A stretch of DNA of 36,707 nt. Source: Rhodoplanes elegans (lineage in GTDB: Bacteria; Pseudomonadota; Alphaproteobacteria; Rhizobiales; Xanthobacteraceae). The stretch spans positions 1 through 36,707 of the forward strand of contig NZ_NHSK01000042.1 of the NCBI RefSeq assembly GCF_016653355.1, in the 5' to 3' direction. The translations under genes and the position numbers were made by a program. Shown here piece by piece: positions 24,382-35,106 of this stretch. The notes under the pieces were generated by a model. It made no database searches, was not told where the DNA came from, and was given only the letters and a program-made list of their open reading frames with translations. The first letter of the stretch is position 1, and every line of letters starts with the position of its first letter.

Positions 24382-25275
24382 TCAATAATTCCAGCGCTGC
24401 GCCTTGCTGACGAGGAAGTCGCGGAACGCCTGGACGCGGGCGACCGACTTCAGCTCCTCGGGGTAGACGAAGTAGGCGTCGAGCGAGACCGACTCGTCGT
24501 CGCTGAACAGCGTCACCAGGCTCTGGTCGTCCTCGAGGATGTAGTCGGGCAGCATGGCGATGCCGATGCCGCGCTGACAGGCGCGCAGCACGCCCGCGAT
24601 ATTGGTGATGATCAGGTGCGGCTGGCGCAGGTCCTTGCCTTCGCGCCCCGCGGTGATCAGCCAGCGCGCGCTCTGCAGGTTGATCGGCACGACGGTGCCG
24701 CCGAGCACGATCAGCCGGTGCTTGTCGAGGTCCTCGATCGTGCGCGGCGTGCCGAAGCGCTTGAGGTACTCGGGGCTCGCATAGGCGTGATAGTGCACCG
24801 AGAACAGCTTGCGCTGGATCAGGTCGGGCTGGGTCGGCTGGCGCAGGCGGATCGCCACGTCGGCCTCGCGCATCGCGAGATCGAGCTCTTCTTCCGTGGT
24901 GATCAGCGTGATGCGGATGTCGGGATAGAGGTCGGTGAACTCGCCGAGGCGCGGCGTCAGCCAATGCACCCCCATGCCGATCGTCGTGGTGACGCGCAGG
25001 TCGCCGTGCGGCCGTTCGCGGCTGTCGGTGAGCTTCACCCGCACCGACTCGAGCTTCATGAACACGTCGTGGGCGGTGCGATAGAGCAGCTCGCCCTGCT
25101 CGGTGAGGATCAGGCCGCGGGCGTGGCGGTGGAACAGCGCCACCGACAGCTCCTGCTCCAGCGCGCTGACCTGGCGGGAGACCGCCGATTGCGAAAGCCC
25201 GAGCTGCTCGCCCGCATGGGTGAAGCTGCCCGCCTCGGCGGCAGCGTGGAAGACCTTGAGCTTGTCCCAATCCAT
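24382..25275 (-). CDS. LysR family transcriptional regulator
   Basis: 297 residues. The N-terminal winged helix has MDWDKLKVFHAAAEAGSFTHAGEQLGLSQSAVSRQVSALEQELSVALFHRHARGLILTEQG (classic LTTR HTH at about 18-40). The C-terminal periplasmic-binding-like effector domain runs from about residue 88 (GDLRVTTTIGMGVHWLTPRL) to the end, with DVAIRL and RGIGIAMLPDYI. The start is the ATG at 25275; the upstream sequence has only a weak GAACGAAA, and an alternative ATG lies at 25305. It is 188 bases downstream of trxB on the same strand. The lrp/trxB/lysR neighbourhood recurs in alphaproteobacteria (from memory), suggesting a conserved but unassigned regulatory role. The target and ligand are unknown. 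Confidence 0.92.
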   Translation of the reverse strand: MDWDKLKVFHAAAEAGSFTHAGEQLGLSQSAVSRQVSALEQELSVALFHRHARGLILTEQGELLYRTAHDVFMKLESVRVKLTDSRERPHGDLRVTTTIGMGVHWLTPRLGEFTDLYPDIRITLITTEEELDLAMREADVAIRLRQPTQPDLIQRKLFSVHYHAYASPEYLKRFGTPRTIEDLDKHRLIVLGGTVVPINLQSARWLITAGREGKDLRQPHLIITNIAGVLRACQRGIGIAMLPDYILEDDQSLVTLFSDDESVSLDAYFVYPEELKSVARVQAFRDFLVSKAQRWNY

Positions 25276-25463
25276 GTTTCGTTCGCGGGCGATGCCCGTT
25301 CCCATCCCGGCTCGCTCTCAGGCGCGAGCAGTGTGCCGATCGAGGCCGACCGGCACTTGTTCCTGTGTGACACGATTCGGGTATCGGGACCTTACCGACG
25401 CGCCTGCCCGGCGACCGAAACCGTAGGCCATGGTTGAAGAATCCCGACCGTTCCCGTGACGAT

Positions 25464-26588
<1,125 letters not shown>

Positions 26589-26686
26589 TCACACGCAATA
26601 TTATTTCCGATGGCATGGCTCTTGCGATAATGCTGTCCGAGTCGGGCCCGAACGACGGCGCGGCGACGACGCTGGAGAGACGACCT

Positions 26687-27169
26687 GTGCCCTACCGCCT
26701 CGATGCGATCGACCACCGTATCCTGAAAGAGCTCCAGGAGGACGGGCGCATGACGAATGTCGAGCTCGCCCGCCGCGTGGGCATCTCGCCGCCGCCCTGC
26801 CTGCGGCGCGTGCGCGCCCTGGAGGAGGCCGGCTTCATCACCGGCTACCGGGCGCTGCTCGACGAGAAGCGCCTCGGCTACGAGGTGACGGCCTTCGCCA
26901 TGGTGCACCTGTCGAGCCAGGCCGAGCCCGACCTGCAGGCCTTCGAAGCCTATGTGCGCGGCAAGCCGCTGGTGCGCGAATGCTGGATGCTGTCGGGCGA
27001 GATCGACTTCCTGCTGAAATGCGTCGCCCCCAACCTGTCGACCTTCCAGGCGCTGGTCGCCGAGCTGACGGCCGCCCCCAATGTCCGCAACGTCAAGACG
27101 ACCCTGACGCTGCGCAACGCCAAGAACGACCCGATCGTCCCGCTCGAGCTCGACCGGGCGACGGTGTGA
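26687..27169 (+). CDS. Lrp/AsnC family transcriptional regulator
   Basis: 160 residues from a GTG at 26687, with GGAGAGA upstream; this gives the usual Lrp length. In-frame ATGs at 26615 and 26630 would add 19 to 24 residues. The N-terminal HTH is LDAIDHRILKELQEDGRMTNVELARRVGISPPPCLRRVRALEEAGFITGYRALLD. The C-terminal RAM effector and oligomerisation domain is GYEVTAFAMVHLSSQAEPDLQAFEAYV to VRECWMLSGEIDFLLKCVAPNLSTFQALV. The conserved Gly-Glu-x-Asp-Phe effector loop (SGEIDFLL) suggests amino acid sensing. It is divergent from trxB, so control of its own promoter and of trxB is possible. Confidence 0.92.
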   Translation: MPYRLDAIDHRILKELQEDGRMTNVELARRVGISPPPCLRRVRALEEAGFITGYRALLDEKRLGYEVTAFAMVHLSSQAEPDLQAFEAYVRGKPLVRECWMLSGEIDFLLKCVAPNLSTFQALVAELTAAPNVRNVKTTLTLRNAKNDPIVPLELDRATV

Positions 27170-27195
27170 GGCGGGGAAATCCCAATCTGTTCTCT

Positions 27196-27329
27196 CCTCG
27201 TCCCGACGAGCGGGCCGAAGGCCCGGATCTTCTCCCCTCGTCCTGAGGAGGCCGCGAAGCGGCCGTCTCGAAGGACGAGGCCACATGGTTCGAGACGCGC
27301 TCCTGCGGAGCGCTCCTCACCATGAGGCG
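27196..27329. repeat. Palindromic element (CCTCGTCCTGAGGAG family), copy 2 of the CCTGAGG type
   Basis: It contains CCTCGTCCTGAGGAG, GGCCGCGAAGCGGCC, GTCTCGAAGGACGAGG and a second half CATGGTTCGAGACGCGC...GCGGAGCGCTCCTCACCATGAGG. These form nested inverted repeats. The layout corresponds to the two-part 'CTCATCCTGAGGAG ... CTCACCATGAGG' intergenic repeats common in Bradyrhizobium relatives (from memory). The element runs nearly up to the glycosyltransferase start. Confidence 0.65.
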
Positions 27330-27364
27330 AGAGCGAGCGCCACCGCGTGGCCCGAGTTTTCAGC

Positions 27365-28405
27365 ATGCCCCCTGCCCCGTCCTCCGAAACATCCCCCAAA
27401 GCCCTCCGCCCCATCGCCGTCATCGTCGACCGCGAGGGACTCGGCGATTCGCTGCTCAAGCTGCCGTTCCTGCGGGCCATCACCCGGGCCTATCCGGGCC
27501 GGCCGGTGTGGTGGATCTCCAGCCACCAGACCTCGATGGCGCACGAGCTGGCGCCCTTCGTGCGGCCGCTGCTCGCCAACGTGATCGAGAACGCCGCGCT
27601 GACCCGCCCGCCCCTCGACGTGATCGGGCGGCTGCGGGCGCTGCCGCCGTTCGAGATGGTGTTCGATTCGCGCACCCGCGGCCTCACGGTGCTGCTGGCG
27701 CGCCTCTTCCTGAAGCACCGCGGCTTCTACTGCTGCCTGCCCGGCTACCTGTTCTCGTCGCGCCGGCCACCCGGCCGCTTCGGCCGGCCGCGCGGCATCG
27801 CGGCCCGCATGCTGAGCCTCGCCGAGGCCGCGATCGGCGGGCCGGCGGACTGGGAGGGCCGTCTCGACATCTCGGACGCGGCCCGCACGCTCGCCGCGGC
27901 GCGCCTGCCCGCCGGGCCGTCCTATGTGGGGCTGGCGCCGGGCAGCCGCGAGGCGCGCAAGAACTGGCCGGTGGACCGCTGGGTCGCGCTCGCCGCCGCC
28001 CTCACGGCGCGCGGCCATGTGCCGGTGTTCCTGATCGGGCCGCAGGAGCAGGCGCTGATCGAGCGCATCCGGGCCGAGGCGCCGGGCGCCCTGATGCCCG
28101 AGGTCGAGCCGGTCGACCCGGCCCTCGGGCTCGCACGGCTCGAGCTCGCCATCGCGGTCGGCGAGCGGCTCGCCGCCGTCGTCGCCAACGACAACGGCAT
28201 CGGCCATCTGATGGCGACCATCGGCACGCCGCTGGTCAGCCTGTTCGGCCCGACCGACGTGGGGCGCTGGGCGCCGTTCACCCGGCGCGGCGAGATCGTG
28301 CGGGCGCAGGACTTCGGCGGCGAGACCATGGAGGACATCCCGGTCGACGCGGCCCTGGCCGGCCTCGAGCGCCTGCTGAGGCGGGCCGCGACGACGGCCG
28401 GCTGA
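27365..28405 (+). CDS. Glycosyltransferase family 9 (heptosyltransferase-like) protein
   Basis: 346 residues with the two-Rossmann GT-B fold. The N-terminal half begins RPIAVIVDREGLGDSLLKLPFLRAITRAYPG (the D-x-L-G-D-x-L pattern of GT9). The C-terminal donor half contains YVGLAPGSREARKNWPVDRWVALAAAL, FLIGPQEQALI, VVANDNGIGHLMATIGTPLVSLFGPTDVGRWAPF. Family members transfer heptose or related sugars onto the LPS core on the cytoplasmic side of the inner membrane; here the sugar is unknown. The start chosen is the ATG at 27365; a GTG at 27347 is possible and neither has a clear ribosome site. It is convergent with the DUF6165 gene, which in related genomes often lies near LPS glycosyltransferases. 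Confidence 0.88.
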   Translation: MPPAPSSETSPKALRPIAVIVDREGLGDSLLKLPFLRAITRAYPGRPVWWISSHQTSMAHELAPFVRPLLANVIENAALTRPPLDVIGRLRALPPFEMVFDSRTRGLTVLLARLFLKHRGFYCCLPGYLFSSRRPPGRFGRPRGIAARMLSLAEAAIGGPADWEGRLDISDAARTLAAARLPAGPSYVGLAPGSREARKNWPVDRWVALAAALTARGHVPVFLIGPQEQALIERIRAEAPGALMPEVEPVDPALGLARLELAIAVGERLAAVVANDNGIGHLMATIGTPLVSLFGPTDVGRWAPFTRRGEIVRAQDFGGETMEDIPVDAALAGLERLLRRAATTAG

Positions 28406-28433
28406 TCAGATCGGAGCTTGGCGGCGCGCCTCA

Positions 28434-28570
28434 CCTCTCCCCGGCGGGGAGAGGTCGACGCGCGGAGCGCGTCGGGTGAGGGGGTGCCGAGGCCAGCCAA
28501 CCGGCGCCGTGAACCCTCACCCCGGTGCGCGTCTGCGACGCGCCCCGGCCCTCTCCCTCAGGGAGAGGGC
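28434..28570. repeat. Paired palindromic intergenic repeat (CTCCCC family), copy 3
   Basis: Stem 1 is CCTCTCCCC/GGGGAGAGG (28434-28454, GGC loop). Stem 2 is GCCCTCTCCC/GGGAGAGGGC (28548-28570, TCA loop). Between them GGGTGAGGGGG and CCCTCACCCC pair, together with GACGCGCGGAGCGCGTC. It fills the space between the convergent GT9 and DUF6165 genes. Confidence 0.75.
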
Positions 28571-28594
28571 AAGAGGGGGCCGACGCACTGCCGC

Positions 28595-28984
28595 TCAATA
28601 CGCCGCGTAGGACTTTTCCTCGGTCAGCTCCGAGCCGACCAGGGTGTCGATCTCGCGCTTGAGGGCGGCGCGGCGGTCGTTGGTGCGGTAGACGGCGCGG
28701 GCGAGCGCCACGAAGGCCTCGCCGAAGTCGCTTTGGCGCTCGCAGTCGCGGATGTCGTCCTCGATCTGCCACAGGCTCTCGTTGACGGTGCGCAGCGCCG
28801 CCTTGATCGGCGCGACGCCGGGATGCGCGGCGAGCAGCGGCGCGAGCGAGCCCGTCAGCACCTCGAGCTCGTGCCGGATGTTGGCGAGCTTGGCGGGATC
28901 GCCGATGCGCTCGGACTTGATCTCCAGGATCGTCACCTTGTCGACCAGCTCGCCGGCCGAGACGGCGATCACGATGCGGGACAT
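28595..28984 (-). CDS. DUF6165 family protein
   Basis: 129 residues, nearly all alpha helical and charged: VSAGELVDKVTILEIKSERIGDPAKLANIRHELEVL near the start, and LWQIEDDIRDCERQSDFGEAFVALARAVYRTNDRRAALKREID near the end. The GELVDKxTILEIKxERI opening is the hallmark of the family, which has no assigned function; members often sit by surface-polysaccharide genes. There is no signal peptide. The start is the ATG at 28984, with GGAG nine to ten bases upstream. It lies 152 bases after greA on the same strand, and may be co-transcribed with it or not. Confidence 0.87.
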   Translation of the reverse strand: MSRIVIAVSAGELVDKVTILEIKSERIGDPAKLANIRHELEVLTGSLAPLLAAHPGVAPIKAALRTVNESLWQIEDDIRDCERQSDFGEAFVALARAVYRTNDRRAALKREIDTLVGSELTEEKSYAAY

Positions 28985-29136
28985 GGAAGAGCAGCTCCAC
29001 TGCGGCCGGGCCGGCCGCGAGCCGACGTCCCCGCGCGTCCGGGACCGAACGCGACCATCGTGGCCAGGAGGACGTCGTCGGATAGGATCGCGGCGGCGCC
29101 GGCGACCACGGCCGCCGGCGCGTCACGTCGACGATG

Positions 29137-29610
29137 TCAGCGGAAGATGACCTCGAGGATCTCGTAGGCCTTGGCGCCCCCCGGCGTCACCACCTCGACC
29201 TGGCTGCCCTTCTTCTTGCCGACCAGGGCACGGGCGAGCGGCGACGTGATCGAGATGCGGCCGTTCTTGGCGTCCGCCTCGGGCTCGCCGACGATCTGCC
29301 AGACGTGCTTCTTCTCGGTGTCCTCGTCGATCAGCGTGACGGTCGCACCGAACTTGATGGTGTCGCCCGACAGCTTGGAGACGTCGATCACCTCGGCCCG
29401 CGCGATCTTGTCCTCGAGCTCCGCGATGCGGCCCTCGTTGAGCGACTGCGATTCCTTGGCGGCGTGATACTCGGCGTTCTCCGAAAGGTCGCCGTGAGAG
29501 CGCGCTTCGGTGATCTGTTGAATGATGCGAGGTCGCTCGACCTGCTGGCAGTGCCGCAGCTCGTTCTCCAGCGCGGCGTAGCCGGCAGCCGTCATCGGTA
29601 TCGTGTCCAT
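29137..29610 (-). CDS. greA: Transcription elongation factor GreA
   Basis: 157 residues. It rescues backtracked RNA polymerase by stimulating transcript cleavage. The N-terminal coiled coil holds [51 protein letters not shown]. Its tip motif [13 protein letters not shown] contains the acidic Asp and Glu that reach the polymerase active site. The C-terminal FKBP-like domain has [53 protein letters not shown]. The start is the ATG at 29610, with GAAGGAA upstream; a longer frame to 29664 has no ribosome site. It follows carB by 107 bases, the common alphaproteobacterial order. Confidence 0.97.
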   Translation of the reverse strand: MDTIPMTAAGYAALENELRHCQQVERPRIIQQITEARSHGDLSENAEYHAAKESQSLNEGRIAELEDKIARAEVIDVSKLSGDTIKFGATVTLIDEDTEKKHVWQIVGEPEADAKNGRISITSPLARALVGKKKGSQVEVVTPGGAKAYEILEVIFR

Positions 29611-29717
29611 CGGTTCCTTCTCCGACAGAAAAAAACTCGATCGCGGACCGGTGTCACCCGGCACGCAACCGTTCGAAACATGTTCAGCCCGTGGCCCGGG
29701 TTCCCCGACCGCGTCCT

Positions 29718-32700
29718 TCAGGGGGCGTTTTCGGAGAAATAGCTCTGCAGGGTGCGCACCTCGAGGTCGCCCGCGAGATAGGCCTTGATCCCGAGCGCCG
29801 CCGCGACGGCTCCGGAAAGAGTGGTGTAGTACGGCACCTTATGCAAGAGGGCTGCGCGTCGCAAGGAACGCGAGTCCGAGATGGCCCGCGTACCGCTGGT
29901 GGTATTGAACACCAGCTGCACATCGCCGTTCTTGATCGCGTCGACGATGTGGGGCCGGCCCTCCAGCACCTTGTTGACCTTCTCGGCCGGCACGCCGTGC
30001 TCCTGCAGGAAGCGCTGCGTGCCGCCCGTGGCGATGACCCGGAAACCGAGATCCGACAAGAGCTTGACCGAGTCGAGGATGCGCGTCTTGTCGCTGTCGC
30101 GCACCGCCACGAAGACCGTCCCCTTGGTCGGCAGGCGAGCGCCGCCGCCGATCTGGCTCTTGGCGAAGGCGATCTCGTAGGACCGATCGATGCCCATCAC
30201 CTCGCCGGTGGAGCGCATCTCCGGGCCGAGCAGCGTGTCGACGCCGGGGAAGCGGGCGAACGGGAAGACCGCCTCCTTGACGCCGACATGGTTCAGCACC
30301 GGCGGCTTCAGGCCGAAGCTCGCGAGGCTCTCGCCCGCCATCACCCGGGCCGCGATCTTGGCGACCGGCAGGCCGATCACCTTGGCGACGAACGGCACGG
30401 TGCGCGAGGCGCGCGGGTTGACCTCCAGGACGTAGATCTCGCCGTCCTTCAAGGCGTACTGGACGTTCATCAGGCCGCCGACGCCGAGCGCCAGCGCCAT
30501 CGCCCGGGTCTGACGCTCCAGCTCCTCGATCACGTCGGGCGACAGCGAGAACGGCGGCAGCGAGCAGGCCGAGTCGCCGGAATGCACGCCGGCCTCCTCG
30601 ATGTGCTGCATGATGCCGGCGATGAACGTGTCCTTGCCGTCGCAGAGGCAGTCGACGTCGATCTCGATGGCGTCCGACAGGTAGCGGTCGAACAGCAGCG
30701 GGTTCTGGCCCAGCACCGTGTTGATCTGGCCGGTCTTGTCGTTCGGATAGCGCGCCTTGACGTCGGACGGGACCAGGCTCGGCAGGGTGCCGAGCAGATA
30801 GTCGTCGAACTGCTCCTGATTGCGGATGATCGCCATGGCGCGGCCGCCCAGCACGTAGCTCGGGCGCACCACGAAGGGCAGGCCGAGCTCGGCGGCGACG
30901 AGGCGGCTCTGCTCGACCGAGTAGGCGATGCCGTTCTTGGGCTGGCGCAGCTGCAGCTTGTCGAGGAGCCGCTTGAAGCGGTCGCGGTCCTCGGCGAGGT
31001 CGATGGCGTCCGGCGAGGTGCCGAGGATCGGCACCTTCGCGGCTTCGAGCGCGGCGGCGAGCTTGAGCGGCGTCTGGCCGCCGAACTGCACGATGACGCC
31101 GTGCAGGGTCCCGTTCGACTGCTCGGTCGCGATGATCTCCAGCACGTCCTCGGCGGTCAGCGGCTCGAAATAGAGGCGATCCGAAGTGTCGTAGTCGGTC
31201 GACACGGTCTCCGGATTGCAGTTGACCATGATGGTCTCGTAGCCGGCGTCCGACAGCGCGAAGCAGGCGTGGCAGCAGCAGTAGTCGAACTCGATGCCCT
31301 GCCCGATCCGGTTCGGGCCGCCGCCCAGAATGATCACCTTCTTGCGGTCGGACGGCTCCGCCTCGTCGGCCAGGGCGCCCGCGAAGGGCGCCTCGTAGGT
31401 CGAGTACATGTAGGCGGTCGGCGAGGCGAACTCGGCCGCGCAGGTGTCGATGCGCTTGTAGACGGGCCGCACGCCGACGGCGCGGCGCCGCTTGGTCACC
31501 TCGTCGGCCGAGAGTCCCGTCAGGGCGCCGAGGCGCGCATCCGAAAAGCCCATGGCCTTGAGGCGGCGCAGCGCGCCGGGCGTCTGCGGCAGGCCCTTCG
31601 CCTTGATCTCCGCCTCGGTCTCGACGATGCCGCGGATCTCCGCGAGGAACCACGGGTCGATGCTGCAGGAGCGGAAGATCTCGTCGTCGGAGGCGCCGAG
31701 CCGCATCGCCTGCGCGACCTTGAGGAGCCGGTCCGGCGTAGGCCGGCCGAGCGCCGCCCGGATGGCGTTCTTGTCGTCGCCCTCGCCGATGCCCTCGATG
31801 ACGATCTCGTCGAGCCCGGTCAGGCCGGTCTCCATCGAGCGCAGCGCCTTCTGCAGCGACTCCTGGAAGGTGCGGCCGATCGCCATCGCCTCGCCCACCG
31901 ACTTCATCGAGGTGGTGAGCAGCGGCTCGGCGCCCGGGAACTTCTCGAAGGCGAAGCGCGGGATCTTGGTGACGATGTAGTCGATGGTCGGCTCGAACGA
32001 CGCCGGCGTGGCGCCGCCCGTGATGTCGTTGGCGATCTCGTCGAGCGTGTAGCCGACCGCGAGCTTGGCGGCGACCTTGGCGATCGGGAAGCCGGTGGCC
32101 TTGGAGGCCAGCGCGGACGAGCGCGACACGCGCGGATTCATCTCGATGACGACCAGCCGGCCGGTCTTCGGATCGACGGCGAACTGCACGTTCGAGCCGC
32201 CGGTCTCGACGCCGATCTCGCGCAGCACCGCGATCGAGGCGTCGCGCATCACCTGATACTCTTTGTCGGTGAGCGTCAGGGCCGGCGCGATGGTGATCGA
32301 GTCGCCCGTGTGGACGCCCATCGGATCGACGTTCTCGATCGAGCAGACGATGATGCAGTTGTCGTTCTTGTCGCGAACGACCTCCATCTCGAACTCTTTC
32401 CAGCCGAGCACGCTCTCTTCGACGAGCACCTCGTTGGTCGGCGAAGCGTCCAGGCCGCCGCGGACGATCTCGATGAACTCGTCGAGGTCGTAGGCGATGC
32501 CGCCGCCCGTGCCGGCCAGCGTGAAGCTCGGCCGGATGATCGCCGGCAGGCCGATCTCGGCGAGCGCGATCAGGGCTTCGCCCAGCGCGCCGTGGACGTA
32601 ACGCTTCTTGCGCTCCTCCTCGCCGGCCGCCCAGTCACGCTCGAACTTTGCGCGCTCGAGCGCCTTCTCGGCGGGCTTGGCGGGCGAGGCGTCGATGCGG

Positions 32701-33200
32701 GCGAGCGCGTCGAGATATCGTTGGCGGTCCGCCTGCTTCAGCTCGGAGGCATTGGCCAGGAACGATTTCGGGATGTCGAGGCCGATCTTCTTCATCGCCT
32801 CGCGGAACAGCTCGCGATCCTCGGCCTTGTCGATCGCCTCGGCCGTGGCGCCGATCATCGTGACGCCGAACTTGTCGAGCACGCCCATCCGGCGCAGCGA
32901 CAGCGCCGTGTTCAGCGCCGTCTGGCCGCCCATGGTCGGCAGCAGCGCGTCGGGACGTTCCTTCTCGATGATCTTGGCGACGACCTCGGGCGTGATCGGC
33001 TCGACATACGTCGCGTCGGCCATCTCCGGGTCGGTCATGATGGTCGCCGGATTGGAGTTGACCAGGATGACCCGGTAGCCCTCCTCGCGCAGCGCCTTGC
33101 AGGCCTGGGTTCCGGAATAGTCGAACTCGCAGGCCTGACCGATGACGATCGGGCCCGCGCCGATGATCAGGATCGAGGAGATGTCGGTGCGTTTGGGCAT
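29718..33200 (-). CDS. carB: Carbamoyl-phosphate synthase large subunit
   Basis: 1160 residues, full length. It makes carbamoyl phosphate for arginine and pyrimidine synthesis together with CarA (not in the window). The two ATP-grasp halves are each preceded by a preATP domain: [21 protein letters not shown] at the start and [20 protein letters not shown] in the middle. Carbonate and ATP sites are [46 protein letters not shown] and [18 protein letters not shown]; the second half has GGQTPLKLA and [12 protein letters not shown]. The C-terminal MGS-like allosteric domain begins [18 protein letters not shown]. Relative to E. coli (1073) there is about 50 extra residues at roughly 150-203 in the first ATP-grasp, rich in Lys/Arg/Glu. 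The start is the ATG at 33200, with only a weak ribosome site (GAAGA). A terminator precedes it, so it has its own promoter. Confidence 0.97.
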   Translation of the reverse strand: MPKRTDISSILIIGAGPIVIGQACEFDYSGTQACKALREEGYRVILVNSNPATIMTDPEMADATYVEPITPEVVAKIIEKERPDALLPTMGGQTALNTALSLRRMGVLDKFGVTMIGATAEAIDKAEDRELFREAMKKIGLDIPKSFLANASELKQADRQRYLDALARIDASPAKPAEKALERAKFERDWAAGEEERKKRYVHGALGEALIALAEIGLPAIIRPSFTLAGTGGGIAYDLDEFIEIVRGGLDASPTNEVLVEESVLGWKEFEMEVVRDKNDNCIIVCSIENVDPMGVHTGDSITIAPALTLTDKEYQVMRDASIAVLREIGVETGGSNVQFAVDPKTGRLVVIEMNPRVSRSSALASKATGFPIAKVAAKLAVGYTLDEIANDITGGATPASFEPTIDYIVTKIPRFAFEKFPGAEPLLTTSMKSVGEAMAIGRTFQESLQKALRSMETGLTGLDEIVIEGIGEGDDKNAIRAALGRPTPDRLLKVAQAMRLGASDDEIFRSCSIDPWFLAEIRGIVETEAEIKAKGLPQTPGALRRLKAMGFSDARLGALTGLSADEVTKRRRAVGVRPVYKRIDTCAAEFASPTAYMYSTYEAPFAGALADEAEPSDRKKVIILGGGPNRIGQGIEFDYCCCHACFALSDAGYETIMVNCNPETVSTDYDTSDRLYFEPLTAEDVLEIIATEQSNGTLHGVIVQFGGQTPLKLAAALEAAKVPILGTSPDAIDLAEDRDRFKRLLDKLQLRQPKNGIAYSVEQSRLVAAELGLPFVVRPSYVLGGRAMAIIRNQEQFDDYLLGTLPSLVPSDVKARYPNDKTGQINTVLGQNPLLFDRYLSDAIEIDVDCLCDGKDTFIAGIMQHIEEAGVHSGDSACSLPPFSLSPDVIEELERQTRAMALALGVGGLMNVQYALKDGEIYVLEVNPRASRTVPFVAKVIGLPVAKIAARVMAGESLASFGLKPPVLNHVGVKEAVFPFARFPGVDTLLGPEMRSTGEVMGIDRSYEIAFAKSQIGGGARLPTKGTVFVAVRDSDKTRILDSVKLLSDLGFRVIATGGTQRFLQEHGVPAEKVNKVLEGRPHIVDAIKNGDVQLVFNTTSGTRAISDSRSLRRAALLHKVPYYTTLSGAVAAALGIKAYLAGDLEVRTLQSYFSENAP

Positions 33201-33228
33201 CGGGGTCTTCGCGGGTTCATCCGGGCAC

Positions 33229-33259
33229 AAAAAAAGGCGTCGTGGACGCGCCGCCTTTT
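33229..33259 (-). terminator. Intrinsic terminator between yacG and carB
   Basis: On the minus strand AAAAGGCG and CGCCTTTTTTT frame a 12-base loop (33229-33259): a stem followed by seven T, a textbook Rho-independent terminator for the infA-maf-yacG side. It separates that transcript from carB. On the plus strand the same hairpin is followed by only four T. Confidence 0.8.
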
Positions 33260-33373
33260 GCGAACTCGACCGGTTTTGTCGCCTGCCCGCGCGAGGTTCG
33301 CCGGGGCGGGGCGACCCTTAGCCCAGAATCGACGGGGAGGGAAGAGCGGCCGGCCGAGAGGGGGGCGGAGCGG

Positions 33374-33598
33374 TCAGTCGAAGCCCCGGCGGCGCGGGGC
33401 GAGCGGCGGTGGCGGCTCGTCCGGCTCGGGAAGACCCAGCTCGTCCTCCTCGGCCTCGACGGCCGGCACGGCGTAGCGGCCTGACAGCCAGCGGTGGAGA
33501 TCGACGTCCTTGCACCTCTGCGAGCAGAACGGGCGAAATTTCTCCGCGGCCGGCTTGCCGCAGATGGCGCAGGGTTTTCCGGAAGCGAGCGAGGGCAT
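33374..33598 (-). CDS. yacG: DNA gyrase inhibitor YacG (zinc ribbon protein)
   Basis: 74 residues. The zinc site is C10-A-I-C13 ... F-C25-S-Q-R-C29, followed by KDVDLHRWLSGRYAVP, the exact YacG signature. The C-terminal half is acidic and Pro-rich (EAEEDELGLPEPDEPPPPLAPRRRGFD). In E. coli YacG binds GyrB and blocks DNA binding (family knowledge). The start is the ATG at 33598; no Shine-Dalgarno is visible. It follows maf on the same strand, but a 150-base palindromic repeat lies in the 253-base gap between them, and a clear terminator follows the gene. Confidence 0.92.
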   Translation of the reverse strand: MPSLASGKPCAICGKPAAEKFRPFCSQRCKDVDLHRWLSGRYAVPAVEAEEDELGLPEPDEPPPPLAPRRRGFD

Positions 33599-33678
33599 GG
33601 GCGAAAGATAGGGAGGACCGGAGGCGAATGGGAGGGCTTCGTGCGGCAAGACCGGGCACTGGGCCGGCACGGGGTCCC

Positions 33679-33833
33679 TTCTCCCCGCGCGCGGGGAGAA
33701 TGTGGCTCGCCGCGCAGCGGTGAGCCGGATGAGGGGGCATCTCCCCGGCGCAGAGACTCGCGGCGACGCCCCCTCACCCGGATTCCGCGCCTGCGGCGCG
33801 CAATCCGACCGCTCCCCGCGCGCGGGGAGCGGT
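33679..33833. repeat. Paired palindromic intergenic repeat (CTCCCC family), copy 4
   Basis: The outer units are two perfect palindromes: TTCTCCCCGCG and its complement (33679-33700, 22 bases) and ACCGCTCCCCGCG and its complement (33808-33833, 26 bases). Between them GATGAGGGGGC and GCCCCCTCACC, and GCTCACC-type arms, can pair. It is inserted between maf and yacG on the path of their transcript. It accounts for most of the 253-base gap. Confidence 0.78.
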
Positions 33834-33851
33834 GAAAGGGGGCCGCCCGGC

Positions 33852-34490
33852 TCAGGCCGGCATCGGGTTGGTCGGGTTCAGCCAGCCGTGGCGGACCGGG
33901 TAGCCCTCGCCGGCGAGGAGCGCGACCGTCTCGTAGAGCGGCAGGCCCACCACCGACGTGTAGGAGCCGACGATCTTGACGACGAAGCTGCCGGCGAGCC
34001 CCTGCACGGCATAGCCGCCGGCCTTGCCGCGCCACTCGCCGGACGCGAGATAGGCCTCGATGTCCTCCGGGGCGAGGCGCTTGAATCGCACCCGCGTCTC
34101 GATCACCCGCTGGCGGATCGCCTCCTTGGGCGTCACCACGCAGACCGAGGTGTAGACCCGGTGGTTGCGGCCGGACAGCAGCCGCAGGCACTGGGCCGCC
34201 TCGTCGAGCAGCTCGGCCTTGGGCAGGATGCGGCGTCCGACCGCGACCACGGTGTCGGCCGCCACGATGAAGGCGCCGCGCAAATCGTCGTCGAGCCGGA
34301 CGGCTTCGAGCGCCCCCTCGGCCTTCGCATGGGCGAGCCGGTTGGCGCAGGCGCGCGGCAGCTCGCCGCGCTTCGGCGTCTCGTCGACCTCGGCGGGCCG
34401 CAGCGCGTCGGGCTCGAAGCCCGCCTGGTTGAGGAGCGTGAGCCGCCGGGGCGAGCCGGAGGCGAGAACGAGCTTGGGACGGCCCATCAT
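33852..34490 (-). CDS. maf: Maf family nucleoside triphosphate pyrophosphatase (YhdE type)
   Basis: 212 residues. It hydrolyses non-canonical or modified nucleotides (YhdE branch: dTTP/UTP and methylated forms), a house-cleaning enzyme once named as a septum inhibitor. Visible motifs are [19 protein letters not shown] (phosphate loop, residues 8-25), [28 protein letters not shown] (catalytic D79 and K91), and [34 protein letters not shown]. The last is the block that separates YhdE from YceF-type proteins. The start is the ATG at 34490 (a second ATG follows at once). It lies downstream of infA by 123 bases, the usual infA-maf-yacG order. Confidence 0.95.
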   Translation of the reverse strand: MMGRPKLVLASGSPRRLTLLNQAGFEPDALRPAEVDETPKRGELPRACANRLAHAKAEGALEAVRLDDDLRGAFIVAADTVVAVGRRILPKAELLDEAAQCLRLLSGRNHRVYTSVCVVTPKEAIRQRVIETRVRFKRLAPEDIEAYLASGEWRGKAGGYAVQGLAGSFVVKIVGSYTSVVGLPLYETVALLAGEGYPVRHGWLNPTNPMPA

Positions 34491-34613
34491 CGGCGTGAGG
34501 TTCTGTTCCGCTCCGCGACGGGAGCACGGTCGATCCCGCCTCCGGCGGAGCGGAGCGTCACGGGGTCTGGGGTTCCGGGGGCGCGCCGGCCCGGGCGGGC
34601 GCGGCGGCGGCGG

Positions 34614-34832
34614 TCATTTGAAACGATAGGTGATGCGGCCCTTCGTCAAATCATAGGGGGTCATCTCGACCAGCACCTTGTCGCCGGCGAGCACGCGGAT
34701 GCGGTTCTTGCGCATGCGTCCGGCCGTGTGGGCGATGATCTCATGACCGTTCTCGAGCTTGACGCGGAAGGTCGCGTTCGGCAGCAGCTCCGACACGACG
34801 CCGGGAAACTCCAGCAGTTCCTCTTTCGCCAT
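34614..34832 (-). CDS. infA: Translation initiation factor IF-1
   Basis: 72 residues, the normal length. A single OB-fold: [72 protein letters not shown], matching the bacterial IF-1 consensus throughout. It binds the ribosomal A site during initiation. The start is the ATG at 34832; the 13 residues that the frame adds upstream are not part of the family. It is first of infA-maf-yacG on the minus strand. Confidence 0.97.
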   Translation of the reverse strand: MAKEELLEFPGVVSELLPNATFRVKLENGHEIIAHTAGRMRKNRIRVLAGDKVLVEMTPYDLTKGRITYRFK

Positions 34833-34989
34833 TCGCAACCCAATGATCGCACCGGGCCGCGCAGGGGCCACGGGCGAAGGTCAGGCCTTCGTTCGACGCC
34901 ACAGGACGGGCGCGGACCCTAGCCGAAACGGGCACGAACGACAACCGGCGGGCATGCATCGTCCCGGCGCAGGACGCGGGAGTCCGCTC

Positions 34990-35058
34990 GTCCCCGCGCA
35001 GGCGGGGACCCAGGGGCGACACGGTAGAGGGCATCTGGATGCCCGCCTTCGCGGGCAT
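34990..35058. repeat. Two-hairpin intergenic repeat with GGGACCCAGGGGCGA, copy 2
   Basis: GTCCCCGC/GCGGGGAC (34990-35009) is followed by GGGACCCAGGGGCGA (35005-35019). A second perfect stem ATGCCCGC/GCGGGCAT (35039-35058, CTTC loop) follows. The shared 15 bases link it to the element at 20923. It lies in the 274-base gap between infA and tctA; the rest of that gap shows nothing further. Confidence 0.7.
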
Positions 35059-35106
35059 GAGCGGAGTACACGGCGAACGCGGCGTCCGTCTCGGGCGCGC
35101 CAGTCC

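Noticed and set aside
33260-33373. tRNA gene beside yacG
   Set aside because: Some relatives have a tRNA here (from memory), but no cloverleaf or T-loop sequence can be found.
29691-33476. 1261-codon open frame on the plus strand opposite carB
   Set aside because: Antisense shadow of carB; low-complexity Arg/Asp/Leu composition without motifs.
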